64,000 bases of DNA from assembly GCF_007993045.1 (NCBI RefSeq), contig NZ_VOOR01000022.1, positions 36,699 to 100,698 on the forward strand, written 5' to 3'. Source of the stretch: Phaeodactylibacter luteus (GTDB lineage: Bacteria; Bacteroidota; Bacteroidia; Chitinophagales; Saprospiraceae). Below the pieces are notes generated by a model. The model did not search any database and was not told the DNA's origin. It worked only from the letters and a program-made list of their open reading frames with translations. Positions 21,216 through 29,967 of the stretch are shown here, piece by piece; positions within the stretch are counted from its first letter, which is position 1; each line of letters opens with the position of its first letter. Made by a program: the position numbers and the translations under genes.

Positions 21216-21740
21216 TCACCAAACCTTCTCCACATCAGGGCGGTCTACCCACTTGCCCCACTTCGCGTTATAGGTATGCACCTTGCGGGTAGGTTTTCCA
21301 TCGGGGCCCACTACCGGGTACCCTTCATTGACCCACTCGAAAATGCTGCCATACATATTGTACACCTGTGTATAACCTTTTCCCTTTAGCTTTTCCGCTA
21401 CTTTTTCGCTGCGGTAGCCTACGGAGCAGTAGAGCACCAGCTTGGCATCTTTGGGCACGCCCTCAAGTGCTTCACTATTTAAGTCTTTGTACCCCAAAAA
21501 CTTAGCTCCTTCAATGTGGCTTACATCGAATTCCTCCTGCTCCCGGGCGTCAAAGATATAAACTTCCTCCTGAATATCCCTAACCTCCTGAACGCCAATT
21601 ACTGGAGCGCTAAACTGTAGCATGCGGGACAGTTTTTGGTCAAACTCCGGGTTGTTTACCGGCGGCCGGTCTTCGGGTGGCTGAGTGCAGCCCGGCCTGC
21701 CGAGCATCAACAGCCCAATCACCATAGATAGATAGCGCAT
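21216..21740 (-). CDS. Exported rhodanese-like protein
   Basis: The start at 21740 (MRYLSMVIGLLMLGRPGCTQ) gives 174 residues with a short hydrophobic leader. The Cys at 18 could be a lipid anchor although RPGC is a poor lipobox. The single rhodanese domain runs from about residue 60. It has the CDC25-like entry motif YIFDAREQEEFDVSHIEGAK and the active-site loop YCSVGYRSEKVA with the catalytic Cys. The long C-terminal tail (VHTYNAKWGKWVDRPDVEKV) is common in Bacteroidota homologues. The gene sits 19 bp downstream of the mevalonate diphosphate decarboxylase gene. A role in periplasmic sulfur transfer is inferred only. Confidence 0.85.
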   Translation of the reverse strand: MRYLSMVIGLLMLGRPGCTQPPEDRPPVNNPEFDQKLSRMLQFSAPVIGVQEVRDIQEEVYIFDAREQEEFDVSHIEGAKFLGYKDLNSEALEGVPKDAKLVLYCSVGYRSEKVAEKLKGKGYTQVYNMYGSIFEWVNEGYPVVGPDGKPTRKVHTYNAKWGKWVDRPDVEKVW

Positions 21741-21759
21741 AGTGTAGTCTTTAATTTGG

Positions 21760-22842
21760 CTAAAGCTGTACCGGGCCTTGCCCCACGTGGTCAGCAATCC
21801 ACCGGCCTTCTTCACAATAAGATACCAGTTCAGCATGTATAAAGTTTTCTACTGCCTCTTTTACCCGGGCAGGGTAGAACAGGTGCAGGTTGGGGCCGGC
21901 ATCCAAGCTGAAGTACAAAGGGTGGCCGGTATCTCTGCGGTAGGCCTGCACCTTCTCGATCAGGGTAAGGGTATGCGGCTTGATGAGGATGTAAGGCGGG
22001 TTGGAAGCCATCATTAAGGCGTGCAAGGTGAGGGCCTCTGCCTCCAGCAGCTGCCCAAAGCGTTCTTCGTCTCCAGTGCGCAATGCGCCCAAAAGGGTGT
22101 GTATGTGCTGCCGGGCTTGCTGATAGCGGTTGTCTGCATATATATTGCCTTCCATGAGGGCGTGCCCTGCACGGCTTGATACCGCTTTCTCTCCTTTGCT
22201 GACGATAAGGATGGCATCCTGATAGGTTTTGAACACCTCGTGTACTTCCTGCAAAGGGGTAGCGTAAAGGTTGGAAGCCCCGGCCACCTCGCCCGTTTCT
22301 CCCCAAAGCGCCAGCCCCGGATATACCGAACGGCAAGCACTGCCTGAGCCCAGGCGGGCAATGTAAGAAGCCTTCCGGAAAAACGCTGCATCATCGGCTA
22401 GTGTGCCGAACAGCTCCCGCTCGATGCTGCACAGGCATAAGGCCAGGGCGCTCATGCTCGATGCAGAAGACGCAATGCCTGAGGAGTGCGGAAAAGAGTT
22501 GGTGGAGCGGATCGTCCATTTCAGCTGCCGCAAAAAGGGGTAAATTTCCGTGATGCTGCCTAAGAACTTTTCCAGCTTGCCAGCAAAAGCAGGGTTGGGC
22601 TGCCCTTCAAAGTAGAAATCCAGGCTGATGCCAGTGCCCGTGTCCTTACGGTACTCGTAGGCTACCTCCGTTTCTGTATAAGCCCGGTCGAGTGTAAAGC
22701 TGACAGAAGGGTTGCGGGGCAGCTGCTGCCCGTACTTGCCCCAATACTTGACGATAGCCAGGTTGGATGGGCTGCGCCAAATGGCCCTGCCTGGGGCTAC
22801 CTTGCCTGATTCTACAATGAATTTGGGGTTTTTATAATCCAT
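21760..22842 (-). CDS. mvaD: Mevalonate diphosphate decarboxylase (GHMP family)
   Basis: This enzyme converts mevalonate 5-diphosphate to isopentenyl diphosphate with ATP, the last step of the mevalonate pathway. The start at 22842 gives 360 residues. Motifs are the N-terminal PSNLAIVKYWGKYGQQLPRN with PSVSFTL, the GHMP phosphate loop SSGIASSASSMSALALCL, and the SGSACRSVYPGLALWG segment that contains catalytic-region residues. The enzyme implies that this lineage makes isoprenoids from mevalonate, which is known for Saprospiria and some other Bacteroidota; the remaining pathway genes are not in the window. It heads a same-strand row with rhodanese and the oxoamine synthase. Confidence 0.93.
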   Translation of the reverse strand: MDYKNPKFIVESGKVAPGRAIWRSPSNLAIVKYWGKYGQQLPRNPSVSFTLDRAYTETEVAYEYRKDTGTGISLDFYFEGQPNPAFAGKLEKFLGSITEIYPFLRQLKWTIRSTNSFPHSSGIASSASSMSALALCLCSIERELFGTLADDAAFFRKASYIARLGSGSACRSVYPGLALWGETGEVAGASNLYATPLQEVHEVFKTYQDAILIVSKGEKAVSSRAGHALMEGNIYADNRYQQARQHIHTLLGALRTGDEERFGQLLEAEALTLHALMMASNPPYILIKPHTLTLIEKVQAYRRDTGHPLYFSLDAGPNLHLFYPARVKEAVENFIHAELVSYCEEGRWIADHVGQGPVQL

Positions 22843-22971
22843 ATCGGTTTGTTTATAATAAGGTGATGGCAATTGGCCGCCCCCCTGCCAGCGAAATGGC
22901 TACGAGAACCCAAACGGGAAGACCTACAATATGTTGGGCCCTCTTGCCATATATCTTACCTCAAAGGTACG

Positions 22972-22979
22972 TAAGCCTG
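22972..22979 (-). promoter_or_regulatory. Candidate -7 box upstream of mvaD
   Basis: TACCTTTG on the minus strand fits TAnnTTTG, about 130 bp upstream of the mvaD start. No clear -33 element is visible. The remainder of 22843-23235 shows no gene and no repeat. Confidence 0.3.
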
Positions 22980-23235
22980 TAGGATACCGGAGCGAAAGCC
23001 CGTGGGAATTTGTACTGCGGCTTTTGCCTTGCAGCGCAAGCCCCATTGCGTCAGTTTTTGGCCATAGCAAAGCCTTTTGTGCCTGATTTCGAATACAAAA
23101 ATTGGCAAATCTATATTTTGAATTAAATATTATTCTAATGTAATTGCAGTAAAAAATATCTCTTGACACCATTTTACAGATTCTACTTAGTTGCTATTGC
23201 CCATTGTTCGTATTGACAAATCTCTTTTTTTGTAC

Positions 23236-23266
23236 TTGCCCTCCCCCTCCCATGCCCGTATGTTTG
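23236..23266 (+). promoter_or_regulatory. Candidate promoter of the PepSY-like lipoprotein
   Basis: TTG at 23236-23238, a 20-bp spacer and TATGTTTG at 23259-23266 match the Bacteroidota -33/-7 arrangement. It lies about 115 bp upstream of the ATG at 23382. Confidence 0.45.
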
Positions 23267-23381
23267 TAGTGTTGTTACTGATCAGTGATACTTACAGCGC
23301 TCTAAAGTGGGCGTTGGATACAACTCAACTCTCTCTCTTTTTCAAACCGGGCTACAGACAGCCCAAAAACTAAAATTTGCT

Positions 23382-24446
23382 ATGAAAAATTGGATGATGG
23401 CCGCATTTGCCATATTAGCGTTCAGCAGCTGCGAACTCCTCGATGATATGCCTATCGATATCGGCAATGGCAATGGCTCTTCTACGACTTTTATCACTCA
23501 GTTCAATCCAGAAGCCATCTTTAGCCCTTGCGAAGAAGGCACAGACATCAACATCAACAGCCTGCCCGCCGATGCCCTCGCTTACATTCAGGGCAACTAC
23601 CCCGGCTACACTATAGATGATGCCGACCGCTATGTGGAAGGCAGTGGCGAAATCCGCTACGGGGTAGACATCAAACAAGGCACAGAGGAAATAGAGCTGC
23701 TCTTCGACGCCAACGGAAGCCTCATCAGTGCTGGCCCGGACACAGACGATGTTTACATCAGTATTGCCGACCTGCCCCAGGAAGTGCTTGACTACATCGA
23801 AGCGGAATTCCCTGGCTATACGATTGACGAAGTCAGCATCGACCTTGAGTATGGGCTGGAGTTTTTCGAAGTAGAACTGAACGACGACATCGAGGTCTAC
23901 TTCTCTATTGACGGCCTCTTTGCCTGCAGCGAGAACAGCGATGGCGACGACAGCAACAACGACGACGATGATGACAACGGCAACAACGATGATGACGATG
24001 ATGACGACGACGACGACAACAATGATGATGACGATTGGAATGACGACGATCAGCAAGTCAACTTGCCCGCAGCAGCTGTAGCCTACATCAACAACAACTA
24101 CCCAGGCTATCAGATTGACGAAGCCTACCTAGAGCGTTTCTGCGACGGCAACCTCATCGAGGTTGAAATTGAAATGGGAAGCCAAGACCGCGACCTTTAC
24201 TTTACGGCAGATGGCGTATTCCAATTCGAAGCAGATGATATCAGCATCAGCGCATTGCCGGAAGCAGTCCGGAGCACACTGCAAGCGCAGTACCCAAACT
24301 ATGAAATTGACGACGCTGAAATCCTGACCGGTGGAGACAGCAGCCCTCAGTACTGGGTAGAACTCGAGCACTCCAACGATGAGGACGAAGACTTGGATGT
24401 TGTCCTTAATGCAGATGGCAGCATCTTCTGCTCCTTCGAAGATTAA
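23382..24446 (+). CDS. Lipoprotein with four PepSY-like repeats and a poly-Asp linker
   Basis: The start at 23382 (MKNWMMAAFAILAFSSCELL) gives 354 residues with a lipobox FSSC, so it is probably a lipoprotein. Four repeats of about 60 residues each start LP(A/Q/E)xxxxYI, continue NYPGYxIDDA and end in a beta strand with DANGSL or ADGVF, the pattern of the PepSY-like family. Between repeats 2 and 3 lies a roughly 40-residue linker made almost only of Asp and Asn. The whole protein is strongly acidic. Calcium binding or regulation of a secreted peptidase is possible, since an M1 peptidase gene converges on it, but neither is shown. Confidence 0.8.
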   Translation: MKNWMMAAFAILAFSSCELLDDMPIDIGNGNGSSTTFITQFNPEAIFSPCEEGTDININSLPADALAYIQGNYPGYTIDDADRYVEGSGEIRYGVDIKQGTEEIELLFDANGSLISAGPDTDDVYISIADLPQEVLDYIEAEFPGYTIDEVSIDLEYGLEFFEVELNDDIEVYFSIDGLFACSENSDGDDSNNDDDDDNGNNDDDDDDDDDDNNDDDDWNDDDQQVNLPAAAVAYINNNYPGYQIDEAYLERFCDGNLIEVEIEMGSQDRDLYFTADGVFQFEADDISISALPEAVRSTLQAQYPNYEIDDAEILTGGDSSPQYWVELEHSNDEDEDLDVVLNADGSIFCSFED

Positions 24447-24560
24447 GCAGGAAAAACTAACGCGCACTCTTCTTTATGTGCGGCCGGATTTTGGCTGCCG
24501 ACTATAACAAACCGGAATATTGATTATTCACCGGTAACATTCATTTCCCCCATTTTTCTA

Positions 24561-24592
24561 AAAGCCGCCTTTGATGCTTCAAAGGTGGCTTT
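24561..24592 (+). terminator. Intrinsic terminator of the PepSY-like gene
   Basis: AAAGCCGCCTTTGA pairs with TCAAAGGTGGCTTT around a short loop, followed by TTATTTTAT. It lies about 115 bp after the stop codon, leaving a long 3' UTR. Confidence 0.65.
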
Positions 24593-24850
24593 ATTTTATG
24601 CCTCCTATTTTGGCGCATACAAGCCCAAGGCAAAGGAAAGAAGAAAATAGCGCCTGTATTTGGGCTTAAAAACAAGCACAATCTAGTTTTATACATACCT
24701 ATACCAAACATATATACCTATAAAACACTAATTAACAGTCCCATAAAAAACAAATGGTAAAAAAACAAATACACAATGATTTTACAGAAAATCACAGCGG
24801 AGCATTCATTCTCAGGCCAAAAACAGTATAATTTAAGGCAAGCACAATAA
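24593..24850. other. AT-rich gene-free stretch
   Basis: AT-rich sequence between two converging genes, with runs such as ACCTATACCAAACATATATA. No coding frame, repeat copy or clear RNA structure is recognised. Confidence 0.4.
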
Positions 24851-24889
24851 AAAAGGCCCCGGATTGCCAAAAGCAGCCCGGAGCCTTTT
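24851..24889 (-). terminator. Intrinsic terminator of the M1 peptidase gene
   Basis: On the minus strand an imperfect GC-rich stem (AAAAGGCTCCGGG against CCGGGGCCTTTT) is followed by a T-run (TTTTTTATT). It begins 23 bp after the stop codon at 24912. Confidence 0.75.
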
Positions 24890-24911
24890 CCCTCATACAG
24901 AAAAGCAGCGA

Positions 24912-27245
24912 CTAGTCCGTACCTTCCTCTTTAGCCTTAGCGCGGCGGTCCCGCTGCATAGGGTTTTCCCCTCCGCCCCAAGAGCGGCGCTTGTACAGCT
25001 CGAAACGGTTGAGCTGTGTACGAGGCGGATAATAGTTATTGCCTGTATCGGTATCGGCCGTTTCGAGGTAAGGGTCCACCACAATTTGCTGAACCTCCTT
25101 TTCAGTAATGAAGACCTTAGAGACCTCCTTGTCATTCATGCGCCAAATCTCAGCAGGGATGTAGTGGTCTTCAATTGAGCCATCTTCAAACTGAAACTGA
25201 ACGATAATAGGCATGACCAAGCCGCCGATATTACGGAAAGAAAGCTCGTAATAATTCTTTCCAGCCTCGAGCATAGCCCGTTCTTCATCGCTCAGGCTGC
25301 TCAAGTACTTTTCGTACTCTTCCCGATCAAGGATACTGACAGAGAGCGGGTCATAATCCGTATAGAAATCACGCAGGGCCGGATCAATCTCGTCCTGTGT
25401 TTTCTCAATTTCCGCTGCATTCCGGATACTGCTGATATACTGAGGCTCCTCCTCCCTCATTTTTTTGGACAACTCGCTTTCTGCCAGTGGCTCCTGCGTA
25501 TCGATGCGGTACCACTTCACACCGTCGAGGGCGATGTCCACGTGGTCTGTAGTAAAGAACCACCCGCGCCAAAACCAGTCGAGGTCGATAGCTGAGGCAT
25601 CCTCCATGGTACGGAAAAAGTCGGCAGGAGAGGGGTGCTTGAACATCCAACGGTTGGAGTAAGTCTTGAACGCATAATCGAACAGCTCACGCCCCATGAT
25701 GGTCTCCCTCAGGATGTTCAGCGCGGTAGCCGGCTTGCCATAAGCGTTGTTCCCAAACTGATAGATAGACTCCGAGTTGGTCATGATGGGCGTAATCTTG
25801 CTTTTATCACCCTTCATGTAGTCCACAATTTTGTGCGCAGGCCCGCGGCGGCTGGGGTAGTCCCGCTCCCACTGCTGCTCCGCCAGGTACTGCAAGAAAG
25901 AATTGAGGCCTTCGTCCATCCACGTCCACTGCCGCTCATCCGAATTGACGATCATAGGGAAGTAGTTGTGCCCGACCTCATGAATAATGACCCCGATCAT
26001 ACCATACTTCACCCGTTCTGTATAGGTGCCATCCTCTTCCGGGCGCCCGAAGTTGAAACAGATCATAGGATACTCCATCCCAATCGCTTTTGCATTGATC
26101 GACCAAGCCACAGGGTAGGGGTAGTCAAAAGTATAGTGAGAGTACCACTTCAGGGTATGAGCAACGGCTTTGGTAGAGTACTTTTCCCAGAGCGGGTTGC
26201 CCTCTTTGGGATACATAGACATAGCCATTACTACAGAGCCATCGCTCTGCTCTACGCCCATTGCATCCCAGATGAATTTACGGGAAGACGCGAATGCGAA
26301 ATCGCGCACATTTTCTGCAGCGAACTTCCAGGTCTTGGTCTTGGCTGCTTTCTCTTTTTCATTTTCACGGGCTTCCTCTTCCGAGACGATGATCACAGGG
26401 TTGTCCCGCTCCGCTTTAGCCTCTTCGAGCTTTTTGCGCTGCGCGCGGGTAAGCACCTCATTGGGGTTTTGCAAAGTGCCCGTTGCCGCCACGAGGTGGT
26501 CTTCCGGTACGGTGATGCTGACTTCATAATTGCCAAAGGGGAGGGTAAACTCCCCCCGCCCCAAAAACTGCTTATTCTGCCAGCCCTCTACATCGTTGTA
26601 GACCGCCATACGGGGGAAGAACTGTGCTATAGTGTACAAGTAATTGTCATCCTCCTCAAAATACTCATACCCAGACCGGCCACCAATTTCCATGCGGTCA
26701 TTGATATTGTACCACCACTTGATACTAAAGGTATAGGAAGCCCCCGCCTTCAAGGGCTCAGGCAGGTTGATCCGCATCATAGTTTTCACCACCGTATGCG
26801 ACAAGTCCTTGCCATTTGCATCCCTTACATAATCCAGTTTAAAGCCGCCATCGAAAGTAGGAGTGAGGGACTTCAGCTGACCGGAAGACATGCGGTCGTC
26901 CATGCTCGAAGGGCTCGTTTTGTAGGTATCAGAATCTTTGGCGCGCATATTCTGATCGAGCTGCACCCAGAGGTACTCGAGGTTGTCCGGAGAATTATTA
27001 AAGTAGGTAATCTCTTCTGTGCCATAAATGCGCTGCTGCTCGTCGTCCAGCTCCAAGCTGATGTTGTAATCTGCACGCTGCTGCCAGTACTCGTGCCCCG
27101 GTGCGCCAGCTGCATTGCGGTACACATTTGGGGTCGGCAGCTCATTGTACATCTGCCGGAACTTATTCTTGTTCACATTCTCTTCCTGTGCAGCCGCTGA
27201 AAGCGCCAGCACGCACAAAAAGGAAAAAAGCAATAATCGCTTCAT
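24912..27245 (-). CDS. Secreted M1 family zinc metallopeptidase
   Basis: The ATG at 27245 gives 777 residues with a clear signal peptide (MKRLLLFSFLCVLALSAAAQ). The zinc site HEVGH at residues 422-426, followed after 18 residues by WMDEG with Glu445, matches HExxH-x18-E of M1 peptidases. The usual GAMEN exopeptidase motif reads GMEYP, as in many Bacteroidota M1 members of the group that carries an extended C-terminal domain. It should be exported to the periplasm or outside and cut peptides, probably from the N-terminus. The C-terminal 250 residues are a conserved all-beta/charged region without catalytic motifs. Confidence 0.92.
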   Translation of the reverse strand: MKRLLLFSFLCVLALSAAAQEENVNKNKFRQMYNELPTPNVYRNAAGAPGHEYWQQRADYNISLELDDEQQRIYGTEEITYFNNSPDNLEYLWVQLDQNMRAKDSDTYKTSPSSMDDRMSSGQLKSLTPTFDGGFKLDYVRDANGKDLSHTVVKTMMRINLPEPLKAGASYTFSIKWWYNINDRMEIGGRSGYEYFEEDDNYLYTIAQFFPRMAVYNDVEGWQNKQFLGRGEFTLPFGNYEVSITVPEDHLVAATGTLQNPNEVLTRAQRKKLEEAKAERDNPVIIVSEEEARENEKEKAAKTKTWKFAAENVRDFAFASSRKFIWDAMGVEQSDGSVVMAMSMYPKEGNPLWEKYSTKAVAHTLKWYSHYTFDYPYPVAWSINAKAIGMEYPMICFNFGRPEEDGTYTERVKYGMIGVIIHEVGHNYFPMIVNSDERQWTWMDEGLNSFLQYLAEQQWERDYPSRRGPAHKIVDYMKGDKSKITPIMTNSESIYQFGNNAYGKPATALNILRETIMGRELFDYAFKTYSNRWMFKHPSPADFFRTMEDASAIDLDWFWRGWFFTTDHVDIALDGVKWYRIDTQEPLAESELSKKMREEEPQYISSIRNAAEIEKTQDEIDPALRDFYTDYDPLSVSILDREEYEKYLSSLSDEERAMLEAGKNYYELSFRNIGGLVMPIIVQFQFEDGSIEDHYIPAEIWRMNDKEVSKVFITEKEVQQIVVDPYLETADTDTGNNYYPPRTQLNRFELYKRRSWGGGENPMQRDRRAKAKEEGTD

Positions 27246-27396
27246 AAGGATAAACAATATTTATTGGTCAATGATATAACATCCACAGCTGCCCGGCATA
27301 GGCATAGGCAGCCACACTAAATTACGCAATCTATACGCCTAATTCCAAGGCTTGCAAAGAGTAAGCCCCGAAATAGCAATTTAAGTTACATCCAAT

Positions 27397-27620
27397 GGGC
27401 GCAAACCAGATTGCTGTTTTTGGGACTCTACCTGCCGCAAGGAGGGGTCCCGCCCAGCCTGCTTAGGGGATAGGGGCCTGCACCTGCCCAATGTGCAGGT
27501 GCCGCTATGCTACGGGGCTCGCTATCCGCTCGGCCCTGCGGGCTTGCCACCCCTACGCAGCGCTAGGCCAACGCCAAGCTATAAAACCCGGAAAGCATAA
27601 ACGAATACGACATTTTGCCC
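27397..27620 (+). repeat. Dispersed GC-rich repeat, copy C
   Basis: The left end GGGCGCAAACCAGATTGC begins at 27397. The core GCAGGTGCCGCTATGCTACG with GGGCTCGC and ACGCAGCGCTAGGCC spans about 27468-27569. The tail has AAAGCATAAACG and CGACATTTTG. It lies between the M1 peptidase promoter side and the thrC 3' end. It has an expanded left arm with extra inverted-repeat sequence relative to copies A and B. Confidence 0.85.
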
Positions 27621-27654
27621 CCGTAAATAAGGTAAAACACCCACTTGCATAATA

Positions 27655-27670
27655 TGTTCCACGTGGAACA
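27655..27670. promoter_or_regulatory. parS: parS-like ParB binding site 1
   Basis: TGTTCCACGTGGAACA is a perfect 16-bp palindrome, extended to 20 bp at 27653-27672. It matches the widespread bacterial parS consensus TGTTNCACGTGNAACA. Its location is intergenic, directly before the thrC terminator hairpin. Confidence 0.8.
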
Positions 27671-27671
27671 T

Positions 27672-27711
27672 AACACAAAGCCCCCTGTGCTGGCACAGGG
27701 GGCTTTGTGTT
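27672..27711 (-). terminator. Perfect hairpin after thrC
   Basis: AACACAAAGCCCCCTGTG pairs perfectly over 18 bp with CACAGGGGGCTTTGTGTT around a CTGG loop. It starts directly after the thrC stop codon. No long T-run follows on the minus strand, where instead the parS-like palindrome is met. Confidence 0.7.
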
Positions 27712-27712
27712 A

Positions 27713-29029
27713 TCAAGCAAGCTCGGACAACAGCCAAGACTTGAAGGGGAGAAACTCCGGCGGCATGCTTATAGCTACTTTCTGCCGCTCTGCCAGCTCG
27801 CCCAAGCGCCGAGGCACAGGTATCTCTTGCCCGAGTATAGCCACTACATCTGGCAAAAACTTAGCCGGGTGGGCAGTCTCCAGGACTACCCCGACCAAGC
27901 CAGGATGGGCAGCCTGATATTCCTTAAGGGCAAGGTAGCCAACAGCCCCGTGCGGGTCTATCACATAGCCATACTTGTCGTAGACTTCTCGTACGGCTCC
28001 CCGGGTAGCTTCATCTGTGTAAGCATAACCCGAAACTTGCGCTTTCATATTGTTCCACGTGGAACGTTCCTCTAGCTCAGCGTAAAGATCGAGCATCCTT
28101 GCAAAATTGGAAGGGTTGCCCACATCCATGGCATTGCTCAAGGTAGCCTTTGAAGGGCGGGGGCGATAACTGCCCGAGCTAAGGTACTCCGGCACTACGT
28201 CGTTCACATTGGTAGCGGCGATAAAATGCTTCACCGGCAGCCCCATCCGCTGTGCCAGCAGGCCTGCTGTCAGGTTGCCAAAATTGCCGCTCGGCACACA
28301 AAAGACGACTTCTCGCCCGGGCTCTATCTGCTTGTACGCTTCAAAATAATAGAACATCTGAGGGATGAGCCGGCTGATGTTTATAGAATTGGCGGAAGTC
28401 AACCGGATTTTCGCATTCAGCTCTTCATCTAGGAAAGCCTGCTTGACCATTGCCTGGCAATCATCAAAAGTGCCTGATACCTCAAGGGCAGTGATATTGT
28501 GCCCGAGGGTGGTCAATTGCTTTTCCTGCAGGTCAGAAACCTTGCCAGAAGGGTAGAGGATGACCACCCTCGTGCCAGGAGTCTGCAGAAAACCCGCAGC
28601 TACTGCCCCGCCGGTATCGCCCGAGGTCGCCACTAAGATGACTAGCTCACCTGATTCGCCTTGGTTGAAGTAGCTCATCAGCTGTGCCATGAACCTGGCC
28701 CCGAAATCTTTGAAAGCCAAGGAAGGCCCGTGAAAAAGCTCAAGCACACGGGCCTCATCGTCCAGCTTTACAACAGGGGCTTCAAAATTGACGGCTTCCG
28801 CTATGATCCTTTTCAAGTCTGCCTCAGGAAGTGCCCCCTGAAGCAGACACTTGCTCACCTCAAAAGCTATTTCGGGAAAGCTATAGCTGCGGATATCCTC
28901 TAGGAAATGCTGTGGCAGACGGGGGATAGATTCCGGCATATACAGCCCATTGTCTGAAGGGAGCCCCTTCAGGACTGCCTCTCTCAGAGAAGCAAATTCA
29001 GCCTTGTTCTTTGTACTGTACAATCTCAT
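27713..29029 (-). CDS. thrC: Threonine synthase
   Basis: Converts O-phosphohomoserine to threonine using PLP, in the cytoplasm. The 438-residue protein starts MRLYSTKNKAEFASLREAVL, typical of the type with an N-terminal lid. The PLP Lys lies in SLAFKDFGARFMAQ, and the phosphate-binding glycine loop in ATSGDTGGAVAAGF. It is the last gene of thrABC and overlaps thrB by 4 bp. A second parS-like palindrome falls inside its coding sequence at codons 322-326 (RSTWN). Confidence 0.96.
   Translation of the reverse strand: MRLYSTKNKAEFASLREAVLKGLPSDNGLYMPESIPRLPQHFLEDIRSYSFPEIAFEVSKCLLQGALPEADLKRIIAEAVNFEAPVVKLDDEARVLELFHGPSLAFKDFGARFMAQLMSYFNQGESGELVILVATSGDTGGAVAAGFLQTPGTRVVILYPSGKVSDLQEKQLTTLGHNITALEVSGTFDDCQAMVKQAFLDEELNAKIRLTSANSINISRLIPQMFYYFEAYKQIEPGREVVFCVPSGNFGNLTAGLLAQRMGLPVKHFIAATNVNDVVPEYLSSGSYRPRPSKATLSNAMDVGNPSNFARMLDLYAELEERSTWNNMKAQVSGYAYTDEATRGAVREVYDKYGYVIDPHGAVGYLALKEYQAAHPGLVGVVLETAHPAKFLPDVVAILGQEIPVPRRLGELAERQKVAISMPPEFLPFKSWLLSELA
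28051..28066. promoter_or_regulatory. parS: parS-like ParB binding site 2, inside thrC
   Basis: TGTTCCACGTGGAACG differs from site 1 only in the last base and keeps the central 14-bp palindrome GTTCCACGTGGAAC. It lies 396 bp from site 1 and is accommodated by the thrC codons for RSTWN. Confidence 0.7.
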
Positions 29030-29967
29030 CGTGAAGCAATTACTTTTGCGCCTTCCCGGTTGATAGGGGAGGCATAGGTGTCATTAGGGATGTCAAAACG
29101 GTCAAATGCAGCGCCCATAGCTTTGGCAGCCTCCTGAGCACAGGCGGCCCCCTTACAGAGCGCAAATACAGATGGGCCTGCCCCTGATATACTACAGCCT
29201 AAGGCGCCAGCAGCAAGGGCTGCTCTCTTGACCTCACCGAAGCCTGGTATCAGCTGCGACCGCTGAGGCTCGATGATGACGTCCTCAAGCGAACGGCTAA
29301 TTAGGCTGTAATCGGATTCGTACAGCCCGACGACGAGGCCTGCAATATTGCCGCACTGCTGAATGCTCTGCCTCAGGGTGGTGGCAGGGCTCAGTACCTC
29401 ACGGGCGTCCTTGGTCAGTATGCTTACATGAGGGTAAACCACAGCCGCGTACAGCTCATCGGGGATGGGCAGGCTGTGGACATCAAGCCCTTCGTTCGAC
29501 CGGATCAGGATAATGCCCCCCAAGAGGGAAGGGGCTACATTATCTGCGTGATAAGCGCCGTCTGCAATCTGCTCGCCTAAGACAGCGCAGTGTAAGGATT
29601 CCAGCTTCGTAGCTGGCATGCCCAAAAGGGCATTGACAGCCATTACCCCAGCTGCAGCACTTGCAGCACTTGAGCCCAGCCCGCTGCCGAAAGGCATGCG
29701 CTTGTGGATCTCCAGCTCTATGCCTACATCCGTTTCTCCCAGCTGCTCAAGAAAGCGGGCAGCTGCAAAGCCTGCTGTGTTTTTCTCTACTACATAAGGC
29801 AGCTTGCCGCCGTCGCCTGTTACCTCAACAATCCGGAGCCCAGGCGCGCCTGACCTCCTGGCTACGACCTCGTCGCCCGGGGCGCCGATGGCAAACCCCA
29901 GTATATCAAACCCTACAGCGACGTTGGCTACCGTAGCAGGGGCAAATACGCGTACTTCCTCTTTCAT
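29026..29967 (-). CDS. thrB: Homoserine kinase
   Basis: Phosphorylates homoserine to O-phosphohomoserine, supplying ThrC. The 313-residue protein is a GHMP kinase. Visible are the N-terminal VFAPATVANVAVGFDILGFA, the ATP-binding loop MPFGSGLGSSAASAAAGVMA, and the C-terminal motif GCSISGAGPSVFAL. Its start overlaps the thrA stop by one base (TAATG) and its end overlaps thrC by 4 bp, so the three genes are translationally coupled. Confidence 0.96.
   Translation of the reverse strand: MKEEVRVFAPATVANVAVGFDILGFAIGAPGDEVVARRSGAPGLRIVEVTGDGGKLPYVVEKNTAGFAAARFLEQLGETDVGIELEIHKRMPFGSGLGSSAASAAAGVMAVNALLGMPATKLESLHCAVLGEQIADGAYHADNVAPSLLGGIILIRSNEGLDVHSLPIPDELYAAVVYPHVSILTKDAREVLSPATTLRQSIQQCGNIAGLVVGLYESDYSLISRSLEDVIIEPQRSQLIPGFGEVKRAALAAGALGCSISGAGPSVFALCKGAACAQEAAKAMGAAFDRFDIPNDTYASPINREGAKVIASR

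Noticed and set aside
22924..23172. 82-codon minus-strand frame upstream of mvaD
   Set aside because: It has no family resemblance, biased composition is absent, and it overlaps the probable mvaD promoter region.
25635..27200. 521-codon plus-strand frame opposite the M1 peptidase
   Set aside because: Shadow of a GC-rich coding strand. The minus-strand protein has signal peptide and zinc motifs; this frame has nothing recognisable.
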